From Ursus arctos (taxonomy: Eukaryota > Chordata > Mammalia > Carnivora > Ursidae): 64,000 bases of DNA. This document shows positions 33,730 to 44,910 of this stretch, piece after piece. A program made the translations under genes and the position numbers. The DNA is taken from NCBI RefSeq assembly GCF_023065955.2, contig NW_026622874.1:27151772-27215771 (forward strand). Reading direction: 5' to 3'. The notes beneath the pieces were generated by a model, which saw only the letters and a list, made by a program, of their open reading frames with translations, made no database searches and was not told the origin of the DNA. Each line of letters begins with the position of its first letter. The stretch's first letter is position 1.

Positions 33730-35560
33730 CAAGGATTTCGGTTTTATGATGGCAAAATAGATATTTCTGTCCCCTTCTTCTCTGAGAAATTATCTGAAAA
33801 TAGCATGAAGTAGTGAGAATCAAAACACAAACTTCATCTTTGGTAGAACGAGGAGACAGCTAAACCGCAATAAATGAAAACGAACAGCAAATGGAGAGGA
33901 GTGGCAAATAGCTGAGGGTAGAAGAGGGTGAAACATGAGTGCCCATCGACTTGTAACCCTAATGATAAACAATGCTCTTCACCCACAGAGAGCCTGGGAA
34001 AGGCTCATGATTCATAAGCATTATGTACAACACAAGGCAGTGGTGAAGCGTTGTGGTGAAAACTCAGAAAGTGGTTGAGGATTGTCTAAGGACCAGTTGG
34101 ACTGTCTCCCTTCCCCAAACCAGAATACGTTAGAGATAGAAAAAGAACAATCACAAAAGAAAGGAACATCCTTGGAACTTAAAAATTCAGCAGCTAAAAT
34201 AAATAACTCAGTGGAATAGTTATAGTTATAGTTATCTTTATGAATAGTTATAGTTATCTTTATGAAGATAAAGCCAAGGGATCTCATAGAATGAAATGAG
34301 AGGACTAAACGCTGGACAAAAGCAGAAGAGATAAGGGAATTAGAAGATGAATTCAAGAGGTCCAAAACTCTACTAATGGAAATTCCAGAGAGAAAACAAT
34401 AAAAGATTGGGGAGGGATTGTCAAAGACTACCAGAAATTTTCACTTAACTGAACACAGAAGCCTCCAGATTTAAAGACCCACCCACTATCTAACTCATTG
34501 AATAAGAACAGGCCCAACATCAAGCCACATCATTTTGAAATGTGAAATAACGAAATCATAAAAGCTTCCGGAGAGGAAAAAATAAATCACATACAAAAAA
34601 TCAGAGAAAGAATGACCAGCCGTTGACAATCTTTGAAGAAAGCAATAGAATAAATTCTTCAAATATCTGAAGGAAAATTATTATTTTAAGTCCTAAATTC
34701 TACCCCAAGTCAAATTATAAATTAGATGTGAAGGTAGAATCAATACATTTTCACACATGCGATGCCTCATAAATTTATTTCCCACTCACTTTTCTCAAAA
34801 ACCATGGAAGGACGGGGCTTTACTGAAATAAATGGGGGGAAATATCAAGAAAGGAATAGACACAAGATATAGGAAGCAGGGAACCCAACAAAGACACTCA
34901 AAGATAAATCCCAGGATACCAACTGTGAAACAGACTAAAGAACAACATCCAGACGGAAGCAGAAAGTTGAAAGTCTCCAACAGGGACATATTCAAGGGAA
35001 AACAAGAATCTGGTTAATGACCTGATTTATTGGAAACATGGAAAATTACATTGAGAGGCTGTGGAAGATTATGAAAATACTCAGCAATAGGTGCAAAAAA
35101 ATTTAACAAATGAAAAAATGAGGCAATGTTTAACTGCAGGAAAACAAATGTTTGTTCAAGCAAAGAAATGAAATTATAGTCATAAAAATGTAAACTCTGC
35201 ACCTTGATTATCCCAAGTTGTGATAGAACTATATTGGAAAGACGGAGTGGGAAGACAGAGCTGTAGGTGGAAGGTGGGGAGGCTGGCTGGCAGACCCATG
35301 TAAGGGACTAAATCCTAATCTTCCTTTGTCAAAAGTTATAAAACAATGTCTAAAGTTGGCAAACCAAGAGGTAGTGTAAAATACATGAAGATAAATGCAA
35401 GAGGAAGCTAGTGAAAGACTACAAGGAATTTACCTTTGGAGAGTAGACCAGAGGTGAGGAACTAAGGGGAAGGATTACTATGCTTCATAAGACTTCTAGC
35501 ATTTTCAGTATTTGAATCCTTTTTGTATTTCTTGGATCAAAATTTAAATTATTTCAGAAG
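33730..35560 (+). mobile_element. HAL1-like LINE (L1-lineage, ORF1-only type)
   Basis: Landmarks run in a consistent order: TTCGGTTTTATGATGGCAA at 33738, GAACGAGGAGACAGC near 33847, GAGAGCCTGGGAAAGGCTCA near 33989, ACTTAAAAATTCAGCAGC near 34178, ATTCCAGAGAGAAAACAA near 34382, and CTAAATTCTACCCCAAG near 34693. They correspond to an ORF1-like region followed directly by a 3' UTR, with no endonuclease or reverse-transcriptase segment between. HAL1 elements have this structure and depend on L1 enzymes. No intact ORF1 remains. The family call is from memory, and a decayed L1ME copy is the alternative. Confidence 0.6.
34214..34265 (+). repeat. Short local duplication of GTTATA-rich unit in the HAL1-like element
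   Basis: GAATAGTTATAGTTATAG plus TTATCTTTAT is followed at once by GAATAGTTATAG plus TTATCTTTAT, so a unit of about 22 bp is duplicated, with an extra TTATAG in the first copy. Confidence 0.85.
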
Positions 35561-36002
35561 ATATCCCCAGAGCTAGAGCTACCACAGCCTTACAACCCTG
35601 AGCCATTGGAAAGGCAGTTTAAATAGAAACAAGGCATTTCATATAAAGCTGGCAGGGTCAACTCAAATTTCTCATCCCAACCCAGTTTCACCCCTGTCTT
35701 GGGTATTCTTCCTGGAAGAACATGTGGCTTAGCCTCATGCAGACTCCCTTTGTAAACCTTGCTGTCTGCCTGGGCAATCACATTGAGCTGTGGCTTGAAC
35801 CTGCACTATCACATGCTCCCACCACTGTGGCCCAATTGCAGTTTCCAACACCACTGGGAGACACTGAATGCTAAGGAAGATGACTGTGGAAAGCTATAAA
35901 TCAAAATCTGTGTGGATACTCTCAGAGTCAAAGGGGGGAAATAGTCATCTTAGGGAAATCCAAACAAATTCCTGGCAGCACATTCATTGCTCAAAGCTTT
36001 TT
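35561..36002. other. Single-copy stretch, no gene seen
   Basis: No recognised repeat or gene. Confidence 0.4.
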
Positions 36003-36245
36003 AAGAATAACTAAAATTTTGGGGGTGCCTGGGTGGCACAACGGTTAAGCGTCTGCCTTCGGCTCAGGGCGTGATCCCGGCGTTATGGGATCGAGCCCCA
36101 CATCAGGCTCTTCCGCTATGAGCCTGCTTCTTCCTCTCCCACTCCCCCTGCTTGTGTTCCCTCTCTCGCTGGCTGTCTCTATCTCTGTCGAATAAATAAA
36201 TAAAATCTTTAAAAATAAATAAATAAAAAGAATAACTAAAATTTT
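36003..36245 (+). mobile_element. Carnivore SINE copy 9, young, perfect 18-bp target-site duplication
   Basis: The SINE body is 36021-36227. It carries the GGCACAACGGTTAAGCGTC head and the GGCGTTATGGGATCGAG B-box region. AAGAATAACTAAAATTTT is identical at 36003-36020 and 36228-36245, which indicates a recent insertion. Confidence 0.97.
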
Positions 36246-37084
36246 GTGTGCTAACGCCTTCGCTATTATGGCTTAAAGGCTCTTCCTTGGGTGTTTATAA
36301 AGCATCTGGTCTCCTGGTCTACCTATCTCAATAACTCTCAAATAGAATTAAGTCACACGCAAGGAAGAATAGTCTGATCTTCACAACAAAAAGCAACTAG
36401 AAATTTTTGTTTATCTTATTCAAATTAAACCAGAAGTTCAGGTGATTTGTTTGTTAATGAACTTAATGTCATGCAAATAGGGGCACATTGCCCAGCATTC
36501 TTCTTCCAAGGCATGCTGGAGACAGGAACAGTAGCAGATAGGAGGGTGGCGCCCTGATCTGCTGCTTTCTGTGTCGGATCAAGAGCCCTAGAAGGGTTGA
36601 CTTCGGACCGTGGGAAAGGATCTCAGCTCATGGTGAGTGAGGTCCTTACACTATATGAATAGAGAAGCACCAGCCCTCCTCTGATATGACCAGGTCTGGG
36701 ATAAAAATGACAATATATTAAGGTATATAATATAACATTGGCTCCAGTCTTATCTGCTAGCTCAGCACTGGCTTGGGGGCGGGGGAGAACAAATCCCACT
36801 CCTGTCATGATCAAGGGTCTACAGTCCAAACTGTAGGTTACAGCCATATGATGTACCAAGCAGGTGACAGAATTTATCGGTGGTAGGAAACCACTCTTCC
36901 CCCTCATTTTTTCATGCTTCTATCCTCATGCACAGATCTAGGTCTTGTAGTTGACCAGCACTGATTTAGTTCTGGCCCATAGCTGACTTCCATGGAACTT
37001 TGCTGGGGCACAGTCCCTCTCTAGAAGTTTGTGTGTGGGGCCTCAGTCTTAGATGTATTAGCACTTACTTCTCATTTACTAGAT
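36246..37084. other. Single-copy stretch, no gene seen
   Basis: Slightly GC-richer at 36480-36640 with a few CpGs. No repeat or gene recognised. Confidence 0.4.
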
Positions 37085-37775
37085 TCATGTATTCATTCCA
37101 CAATGTTTAAGTACTTCAAATGTGAATATAGAGATGAAAACCATATTACATTACACTGTTATCAATGAGCTCGCAGTCTGGGGGTGGGGCAGACTTTAAA
37201 CAACAGGGTATATGTGTGGGTATATGTGTGTCTAACAGAACAATGTGTGGGATAATCAGAGTCAGAGGAGGGGTAAAGAACCTGGGTGGAGAGGGGTCAG
37301 AGAAGACTCCCTGAACTGTTGATGTGTTCAAAACTAAATTCTAATTGCTTCTTGGCCTTTGGGCTAAGATCAAGTGTAAAACTAAATTCTAAAGAATTCT
37401 AGAGAAAGGGACAGAATGTGAAAAGACAGAAAGGAGGTTATGGACAATTTGAAGATGTGAGAGTAATTTGGGTTGTCCAAAACATGGCACACTGCTGGGA
37501 GAGAAAAGATTCAGAGCATGACAGGCTTTTGTACACCATGCTAAGAATTTGGACTTTATCCTATTGGAAACAAGACGTCAAGTAGTTAAGAAAATCAGAA
37601 TTGCATTCCCAGAATTGCAGATTACTCAAGCATCAGTGTGAAGATCAAGGATAGTGCGGGATAGAAGGAGAGATGGGGCTGCAAGCAGGGAGCTGAATTA
37701 GGAGGCAGTGCAGGAGATAAAAAGCAGTCTGAGATAATGACGGTGTGGGCCGGGATGACAGAGAGACTTAAGAGT
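37085..37775 (-). mobile_element. L2 LINE 3' half, antisense (left arm of an inverted L2 pair)
   Basis: The 3' terminus lies at about 37090 (CATTCATTCCACAATG, then AATGAGCTCGCAGTCTGGGG). Internal antisense L2 landmarks include AGAAGACTCCCTGAACTG and AATTTGGACTTTATCCTATT. A U2 snRNA fragment with target-site duplications interrupts it. It meets the sense L2 fragment head to head at about 37775. Confidence 0.75.
37330..37391 (+). pseudogene. RNU2 (pseudogene fragment): U2 snRNA pseudogene, 3'-truncated, with target-site duplications
   Basis: The 34-bp insert 37344-37377 (ATTGCTTCTTGGCCTTTGGG, then CTAAGATCAAGTGT) matches nucleotides 1-34 of U2 small nuclear RNA at 31 of 34 positions. Differences are at U2 positions 3, 10 and 18. 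U2 pairs with the intron branch point, and the copy stops just before that branch-point-recognition sequence. The 14-mer AAAACTAAATTCTA is identical at 37330-37343 and 37378-37391, so it is a retroposed copy. It has no poly-A tail and no room for the Sm site, so it is non-functional. It sits in the antisense L2. Confidence 0.9.
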
Positions 37776-37779
37776 ACAT

Positions 37780-38485
37780 CTAGAGTGGGACTATTTCTCA
37801 CCCCCTCCACTGCTACCACCTGGGCCAACCTGTTACCATCTCTTGAGTGGATTCTCATGAAAGCCTCCCACTGGTCTCCCCATTTCCCCCCTCACCTCCC
37901 CTTCAGACCGTTCCCACTCAGCAACCAGAATGACTCTGCTAGAACTTAGATGTGATGATGTAACTCCCCTGTTCAATCATTTGATGGTCTCCAATCACAA
38001 AAACCAAAGCCCTTTCAATGGCCCACAAGGCCACATAGCCTTGTCCCCATCTATGACTCTACGACCTTTATAACTTCTTTTCCTACTACTCGCTCCTAAA
38101 CACACGACGCACCCTCTTGACGGAGATTTTTCCCTTATTGGTTCCTTTATCCGGACTGCTGTTCCCCCAAATATTTCTTCCCTTACCTTCTTCAAATCTT
38201 TACTCAAATACCACCTTCTGAGCACCTTATAGAATACCCCAACACTCTTTATTTTCTTTCCTTCTTTAATTTCGTTTATGACTCATTGTCTACAAATATA
38301 CTGCATGACATATTACTTCTTTGCTTTTCATCTATGCCCCACCCCTCAGTCCTGGACTATAAGCTTCAGTGGGTAGGGGGTTTTTGTCTGGTTGTGACCA
38401 TTACTATATTATCTCCAGTGCCTAGAATGGCACCTGGGGCATAGTAGGCACCCCATAGATATTTATTAAATGAACAAACATCTAA
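37780..38485 (+). mobile_element. L2 LINE 3' half, sense (right arm of an inverted L2 pair)
   Basis: CACTGCTACCACCTGGGCCA, CCAGAATGACTCTGC, CCTTTCAATGGCCCACAAGG, CTTTACTCAAATACCACCTT and the terminal GGGGCATAGTAGGCACC plus ATATTTATTAAATGAA follow L2 order to the 3' end. The fragment starts at nearly the same L2 position at which the antisense arm ends. Confidence 0.85.
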
Positions 38486-38530
38486 GAAATAAAATCAGTG
38501 GTACTTGGTGATTGACTAAACATGAGAATT

Positions 38531-38774
38531 AGAAAAAGGAAAGAGGGGCGCCTGGGTGGCTCAGTCATTAAGCGTCTGCCTTCGGCTCAGGGCGTGATCC
38601 TGGCGTTCTGGGATCGAGCCCCATGTCAGGCTCCTCCGCTGGAAGCCTGCTTCTTCCTCTCTCACTCCCCCTGCCTGTGTTCCCTCTCTCGCTGGCTGTC
38701 TCTATCTCTGTTGAATAAATAAATAAAATCTTTAAAAAAAAAGAAAAAAGAAAAAGAAAAAGAAAAAGGAAAGA
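38531..38774 (+). mobile_element. Carnivore SINE copy 10
   Basis: The body is 38545-38760. It has the CTCAG head variant, GGCGTTCTGGGATCGAG, and a tail that ends in AAAAAG units. The duplication AGAAAAAGGAAAGA is identical at 38531-38544 and 38761-38774. The target itself is A-rich, so the tail boundary is approximate. Confidence 0.95.
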
Positions 38775-38989
38775 CTCTAGGATGCCTTGCAGGATTCCAG
38801 TGTGTACGACTGGGCAGGTGGTGATACCATTCAGTGAGAGAGAAATCAGGGGAAGTGTGACTAGTTTTCCTTTTGGCAGGTTGACTTGGAAGTGCAAGTG
38901 GACCATTCATGCCAGTTATCTATTTAGTGTCTCTGAGTCCCCACATCCACCCTTCTTTGCTTGTGTAGTAGAGCCTGACCTATAGACAT

Positions 38990-39420
38990 TGCTCCTTTGC
39001 CAGCTGGCTTGACGTTAGGCTTTACCAATAGAGAGCCCTGGAGGAACACTCTGAGGCAGCAGGAAGGACTCCCTTCCTGTTTCCGATTGGCTTTTGTTTG
39101 AGTAGGGCAGCTAGTAAATCAACAGGTAGAAGGCGTAGGGGTGTTCACCTCAGAAACCCTTCTCAGACCAGCTGTGCCCTCTGGCAAGTTTTTCCCTAGA
39201 GGACTCTTCAAAATTCTGAATTTCTTATATTTTCAGACTTCCACAGCCCTAGAGGTACCAGTTGCTTTCTGTATTTATTGTTTTTATACCCTTAGGGTCT
39301 TCTTCTGTTGCTCCTTTTAGTAGTTAATCACCTTTTACTAGTTAACACTTCTTCATAGTAAATGTTCTCTATTTAAATTACTTCTGTATTTTCTACCTCC
39401 TAACTTGACCCTCACCCCTA
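38990..39420 (+). repeat. Probable interspersed repeat, LTR-like, family not named
   Basis: A block from GCCAGCTGGCTTGACGTTAG to TAACTTGACCCTCACCC has the texture of an old LTR-type repeat. It includes GTTAATCACCTTTTACTAG and TAGTAAATGTTCTCTATTTA near its end. I recognise the pattern but cannot name the family. It could also be single-copy. Confidence 0.3.
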
Positions 39421-39479
39421 CAACACTGAAGTCAAGATGCATGTTAAGGAGCTGTGAATGTAACTTTAAAGAGAGATTT

Positions 39480-39716
39480 AAAATAGGAGAGTCAGGGCGC
39501 CTGGGTGGCACAGCGGTTAAGCGTCTGCCTTCGGCTCAGGGTGTGATCCCGGTGTTCTGGGATCGAGCCCCACATCAGGCTCCTCTGCTGGGAGCCTGCT
39601 TCTTCCTCTCCCACTCCCCCTGCTTGTGTTCCCTCTCTCGCTGGCTGTCTCTATCTCTGTCAAATAAATAAATAAAATCTTTAAAAAATAAAAAAATAAA
39701 TAAAATAGGAGAGTCA
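39480..39716 (+). mobile_element. Carnivore SINE copy 11, young, perfect 15-bp target-site duplication
   Basis: The body is 39495-39701 with the GGCACAGCGGTTAAGCG head. AAAATAGGAGAGTCA is identical at 39480-39494 and 39702-39716. Confidence 0.97.
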
Positions 39717-39797
39717 CATTTGGAAGTTTCCAGAATATTCCTGGTGTTTAAACCAAAGATTGGAGGATTAATCATGTTTTATTAATCATAAAAACAT

Positions 39798-39868
39798 ATG
39801 GGAGCTAAAAAAAAAAAAAAACCCACAACACAAAAACCAAAACCAAACCAAACCAAAACAAAACAACC
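39798..39868. repeat. A-rich / CCAAA low-complexity tract
   Basis: An A15 run leads into AACCAAACC-type units. It is flanked by the similar GGGAGCTAA and GGGGCTAAG, so it may be the remnant of a retroposed tail. Confidence 0.7.
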
Positions 39869-39879
39869 ATAAGGGGCTA

Positions 39880-40212
39880 AGGAGGGAGCCTTGGGACGCC
39901 ATCATTTGGGGGACAGTTAGGAAAGAGCAAAACCTGGAAATTGGGGGAGTGGAAAAAGTAAGGTGGGGAATGGAGAAGACACTGAGAAGGATTTGTCTTA
40001 GAGGTAAAAAGAAAACCAGGAGAAGCCAGGGGCGGAGAGAATTTCGAGGAGGGTTTGCTCAATAACACAAATACTACAGGAAACTCAATTAAGGTTAACT
40101 GGAAACTTAAAATGAAGTTAGGAGTAATCTTTTCAAGAACAATTTTAGTACTGTGGTTTGAGACGTCAGTAAGAAGACAGGAAGTAGGCATGACGAATGT
40201 AAACCACTCTTT
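39880..40212 (-). mobile_element. L2 LINE fragment, antisense (reverse-transcriptase region), tentative
   Basis: GAGAATTTCGAGGAGGG, AAACTCAATTAAGGTTAAC and TGTAAACCACTCTTTTGC resemble antisense L2 reverse-transcriptase sequence. The match is weaker than for the other L2 calls. Confidence 0.45.
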
Positions 40213-40214
40213 TG

Positions 40215-40500
40215 CTAAACTTGAACGATGAGGCTGCTACAGAGGTGGCTTGCTGGCACGGTGGCCCTACAAAGTAATCGTCGTCCCAGAGCCCATCTGG
40301 CTTTCTGCTTCCTTGTCCTCTGAACGTTGCTTTCTAAGTCAGGGTTATAACATGGCTGTTGAAGCCACAGATTGCACATCCACAGTCCAGGCAGAAAGAG
40401 GTAAAACAAGAAGAAGAAGAAGAGCACCAACACTTCAGCTCTGTTTAGTTGGGAAAAACTTAGAGCACTTGGCCACCTCTAGCTGTCAGGGAGGCTGAAA
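40215..40500. repeat. Probable ancient interspersed repeat, family not named
   Basis: The block GGTGGCTTGCTGGCACGGTG to CTAGCTGTCAGGGAGGCTG, with CTTGGCCACCTCTAGC before its end, matches a repeat pattern I have seen in mammals but cannot name. A short GAAGAAGAA run lies inside it. Confidence 0.35.
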
Positions 40501-43004
40501 CAATCAAATTTTTACCTTTTATTTACCTGTATCGTAGGTCAGTAAAGAGAGAGTGGAGGTGAAAGTAGAGATTAGGACGGCTATACCTTCAAGGGTCTTA
40601 GAGTCCTAACTAAGAAAGGGAGCTTGAGAAAAGGGGAAAGTTTAGTTATGTGTCTAAAGGGAACTAAAATAAGAAGTCACAAAGGAAAGCCATGAGAATT
40701 TGTCTCTGGCTGCCAAAGAAGACAAAGCTGAGATTGGGAGTTCCGAATTTACAGGGGCACCCATCTGCAACTTGGGGGCAATTTTAACAGAAAATTACAG
40801 CAATAAGAAGATTGATTTCACCGGAGTGGAAAGGTTTATAGAATAGGTGGTGAGGGAGTCACTGATATGTGCAAAACTGTACCACGGGTCCATGGGCTCT
40901 TTCTAAAGAAGGAAGGGAAGCCGGACTGGGGCTGATAGTTTGGGAGTTAAAGGAGAGACCAGAGGACTTGATGAGGTCAGCAAGGGACAGAAAAGCCTGG
41001 AAGGGCAAGAGGTTGTGGACAGAAAACAAACGGGAACTTGAGATGTAGAGCCAGGGCCGTTCTGGATGATGACGGAGCATTGAAGTCAAGTGTAGATGAC
41101 AGCCATGGTATTAAGGACCCACGAGGGTGCATATCAGAATGAACATCCGCATGAGCACTGCCCAGGATGATGCAAGACTCAGGGCTTTGTGCCGAGTACC
41201 AAGTTGGTAGATGTTTTTGGGATGTGTGGCCAGGACACAAATGCATAACTGCCCAGAAGGGGGTGGAGAGCCATATATGTGGACTGTATCTCCTGAAAGG
41301 AGACTTTATCCGAAGATGACGAATCTTATTAAACTTATGAAAGACCAATAATGAAATGTAGCTCAAATTTTAACCCTCCTAAAGAAAAACGTTCAAATAT
41401 GTGTATCAAAATCTATATCAGGGCCCATTTAATTCTCTTTTGTATTTCCAATCATCTAAATGCTCCTTGTACACATATAAAATCAATTTTCCGTCACTAT
41501 TCATTTATCAAATATATTTGAGACTCTTCTATATAGAAGACACTACAGCAGGACAAGACTCAGGAAGAAAAAGACAGTGAACTGGCCCTTCAGAGGCCTG
41601 GGGCTTAGAACTGGCCTGTTTTTACTGACTTGCATGGTTTGTGGATATTTCCGTTTCTTTAGGCCTCAGTTTATGCTTCATGTAAATTGAGCTGTTTTAG
41701 GTTAAATTAATTATCTCTCAGGTCCTTCTGCCCTCACATTCTCTTCCAATGTTTGTTCTGTATTTATCCACTACACTATTATCGGTCCCCAACGCTCATG
41801 TAAATCATTAGAGAGTGAACAATAAAAAAGCAAAAGTATGAGAAGTCAAAGGCAAAGTTTTGTTTTAATGTAGCAGCTCTAGAAGATACCATTGGCTAAA
41901 CTTAATTGTCTTGCATTAAACCAACTCAAAAACTTTGGGGTTCAGAATAAAACATAGACAGACATACCCATAGGCTTCATTTAGCTCTTTTACCTGGTGC
42001 TCACCCCGCTGACTAGCTGACCAGGTACTTCATTCAGCATCCCACCATAGTTACTACAGTGGTGCTACAGTGGCTATTTAATAAATCCTGTAGACGGGTC
42101 AGAGTTGCCTATATCTGTTGTTTAAAATAGGAAAACATTCTTTGCAGTGTAAATTTGATGGTGAAGTATACAAAATGGTTTCAATTATAATTCCATGTTC
42201 ACGTGTTCATAACTCGATGAAAAAAATGTCTTTGAGGCTGAAACTTTCCATTCCATGTTCTATCTCCACCCAACTATAGTTATTTTTTCTCCTCTGGAAA
42301 ATTTGAGGAAATCCGTATGATCACTTATGAATGTGGAAAAAATGCATTCTTTCAAATGTTTAATTAAATAAAAGGACCAACAATTGCAAAATCTTTAATA
42401 TAAACCTACCATACATATTTATAAAAACCAAAATATAAATATAGCAGACCTCAAAAAGGAGATCACATTTTTACCCATTTGGAGAAAATCCTAATTTTGA
42501 ATGCTTGCTAATTTGAAACTTAGAAAAAGCTGGATTATGCAAGCATTTTCATGTTAAAAGTGGTACTTTCAATATGACTTTATGATATGATTATTAATTT
42601 TGCTGATGATATATGATGGGTCAATGCACAGAACTGAGAGTAGAGATTGTTTCCTGGATTCTCATTTCTCTGTAAACAGTGTGTGCTCAACAAATGTTTA
42701 CTTAACCAGATGAAATGTGCAAAATATGGCAAATGATTTTTTTAGAGCTCAAAGTTAATTTAACCTTCAGAAGTGACTTTTTACCACAGTATCACGACAA
42801 TTTACTTGGAAATTTAAAAAGGCATCCTCTTTTTCATCAAGTTGCTTATAACATTTTCCCTGTAAACAAAGCAATTATTTGGGGATGTTCTGACAGTCAA
42901 ACCTTTTGAGCATTTCTTAGACCAGCTCTTCCTGGGTTTCCTCCTTACAACAAAGTGTCTAGTGGCCAGAAATGATCAACATGGGTAGCAATCCCTACCC
43001 AAGC
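40501..43004. other. Mostly single-copy stretch, no gene seen
   Basis: The section 40501-41350 may be further decayed LINE sequence (L2-like, antisense), but I cannot show it. The rest is A+T-rich and unrecognised. A 129-codon minus-strand frame at 40977-41366 has no domain content. Confidence 0.35.
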
Positions 43005-43797
43005 AGCTCTGTTGGGAATGTGAGATGGTACAGCCACTTTGGAAGGCAGTTTGGTAGATTCCTCCAAAACCAAACATAGTTTTACCATATTATCCAGCAA
43101 TCATGTTCTTTGGTATTTACCCCAAAAAAGTCAAGAACATACCCACACAAAAACTTATACAGGAAGTTTAGAGCAGCTGTTTTCATAACTGCCAAAACTT
43201 GGAAGCATCTAAGATATCCTGCATTTGGTAAACGAATAAATCAGCTGTGATACTTCCAAACAACAGACTATTATTCAGCACTAAAAAAAAAAAAAAAAAA
43301 AAAAGTGAGCTATCAAGCCATAAAAAGACACGGAGGAATCTTAAATGCATATTACTAAGTGAAAGGAGCCAATCTGAGAAGTTTATATATTGTGTGATTC
43401 CAACAATAAGACATTCTGAGAAAAGCTATGGAGACAATAAAAAGATCAGTGGTTGTCAGGGATGGGGGAAGGGAGATCTAAATAGACCAAGCACAGAAGA
43501 TGTTTAGGGCAGTGAAACTAGTCTGTATGATCCTATAGTAGTGGATACATGCCATCATACGTTTGTCAAAATCCACGGAATGTGCAACACCAATAGTGAA
43601 CTCTAAAGTAAATTCTGGACTTTGGGGATGATATGTCAGTGTATTGCAACAAATATACCACTCAAGTATAGAATATTCATAGTTGTAGAAACTGACTGCT
43701 TGGGGGCAGCGAGTATATGGGCTCTCTTTATACTTTCGGCTCAACTTTACTGTGAACATAAAGCTGCTCTAAAAAATTAAAGTCTATTTAAAAATAG
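43005..43797 (+). mobile_element. Old L1 LINE 3' end (L1M type)
   Basis: CTGTTGGGAATGTGAGATGG, ACAGCCACTTTGGAAGGCAG, TATTATTCAGCACTAAAA, GGTTGTCAGGGATGGGGG, TGATATGTCAGTGTATTGC and the terminal GCTCTAAAAAATTAAAGTC give the ORF2 C-terminus, 3' UTR and end in order. An A22 run at about 43282-43303 interrupts it. SINE copy 12 inserted at its extreme 3' tail. Confidence 0.85.
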
Positions 43798-43989
43798 AAA
43801 GACTTTTGGGGCGCCTGGGTGGCACAACGGTTGGGCGTCTGCCTTCGGCTCAGGGCGTGATCCTGGTGCTGCGGGATCGAGCCCCACGTCAGGCTCCTCT
43901 GCTGTGAGCGTGCTTCTTCCTCTCCCACTCCCCCTGCTTGTGTTCCTCTCTCACTGGCCGTCTCTATCTCTGTTGAATAAATAAAATCT

Positions 43990-44021
<32 letters not shown>

Positions 44022-44053
44022 AATAAAAATAAAAATAAAAATAGAAAGACTTT
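43790..44053 (+). mobile_element. Carnivore SINE copy 12, young, perfect 17-bp target-site duplication
   Basis: The body is 43807-44036 with the GGCACAACGGTTGGGCG head and a tail extended to AAATAAAT repeats. AAAAATAGAAAGACTTT is identical at 43790-43806 and 44037-44053. The left duplication overlaps the end of the older L1. Confidence 0.97.
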
Positions 44054-44540
44054 AATCTTGAATTTTATAAGTAAAGTCAGCAAACTTCTGTGATGTAAAA
44101 ATGTTAGGGAAAAGTGCTCAGGTTAGCTGAGAAGTCAGTTTGTCCATTCTTGCAGGTAGTGACCTGGTTAGTGTGACATTCTTGTTAATAGAAGATAAAG
44201 CAGCTCTGCTTGGGGGGCATTGGGGAAAGGGGAGAATTACTTTTAAACGTCAGAAAGATGAAAGTCTAGTATGCGTTGATATTTGGGTTTTGTTTTACCT
44301 TTTGGCTTTAAATGCAGGCAAGAAATAGAATGTATTTCCAGAGAAACCAATAAAGAAGGATGTTGCAAGAAAGGAAAATGAGATATACTTGTCTCTCTAT
44401 TGATTAGAAAGTTATTGGTCACCCCAGAGCCAACAGTTCTAAGATAATAGAATCACAAAGCAAAATGGGGTGCTTTGAGAAATGAACTTGAAGAACAAGA
44501 AGTAAAACTAATGAGAAGAGAGATAGTCTGCCATCTCTAT
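44054..44540. other. Single-copy stretch, no gene seen
   Basis: No recognised repeat or gene. Confidence 0.4.
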
Positions 44541-44910
44541 TTTTAAATTGCAAAATACATCATACATATTCAGAGGAGGGTATCTAATGTAGGTGAATTG
44601 TTAAAAGCAAACACCCTTGTACTCAGTCTAAAAAAATAGAGCTTGATCAATGTCTTTGAATCCCTTCCCACCCCAGTGCACCTCCTTGATTACACCTGCT
44701 TCTCTCTACGAGAGGTAAGCAGTAACAGAATATTGAGGTAATCAACGCCTTGCTCTTAAAAATACTTTTATCCTTCGTATATATCCCTAAACAAAGTTTT
44801 AATTTATTTTGCCTATTTTGAAAGCTTATATAGGTAGAACCATAAGGTATCTACTCCTCTGAAAATTTCTTTTTTAATTCACTCATGTTATATTTGAGAT
44901 TGCTTTGGCT
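44541..44910 (-). mobile_element. Probable old L1M-type 3' UTR fragment, antisense
   Basis: TATATATCCCTAAACAAAG, TTTTGCCTATTTTGAAAG, CTTATATAGGTAGAACC resemble antisense L1M 3' sequence. Highly diverged. Confidence 0.45.

Noticed and set aside
40977..41366. 129-codon minus-strand frame
   Set aside because: No domain content. The region may be decayed LINE sequence.
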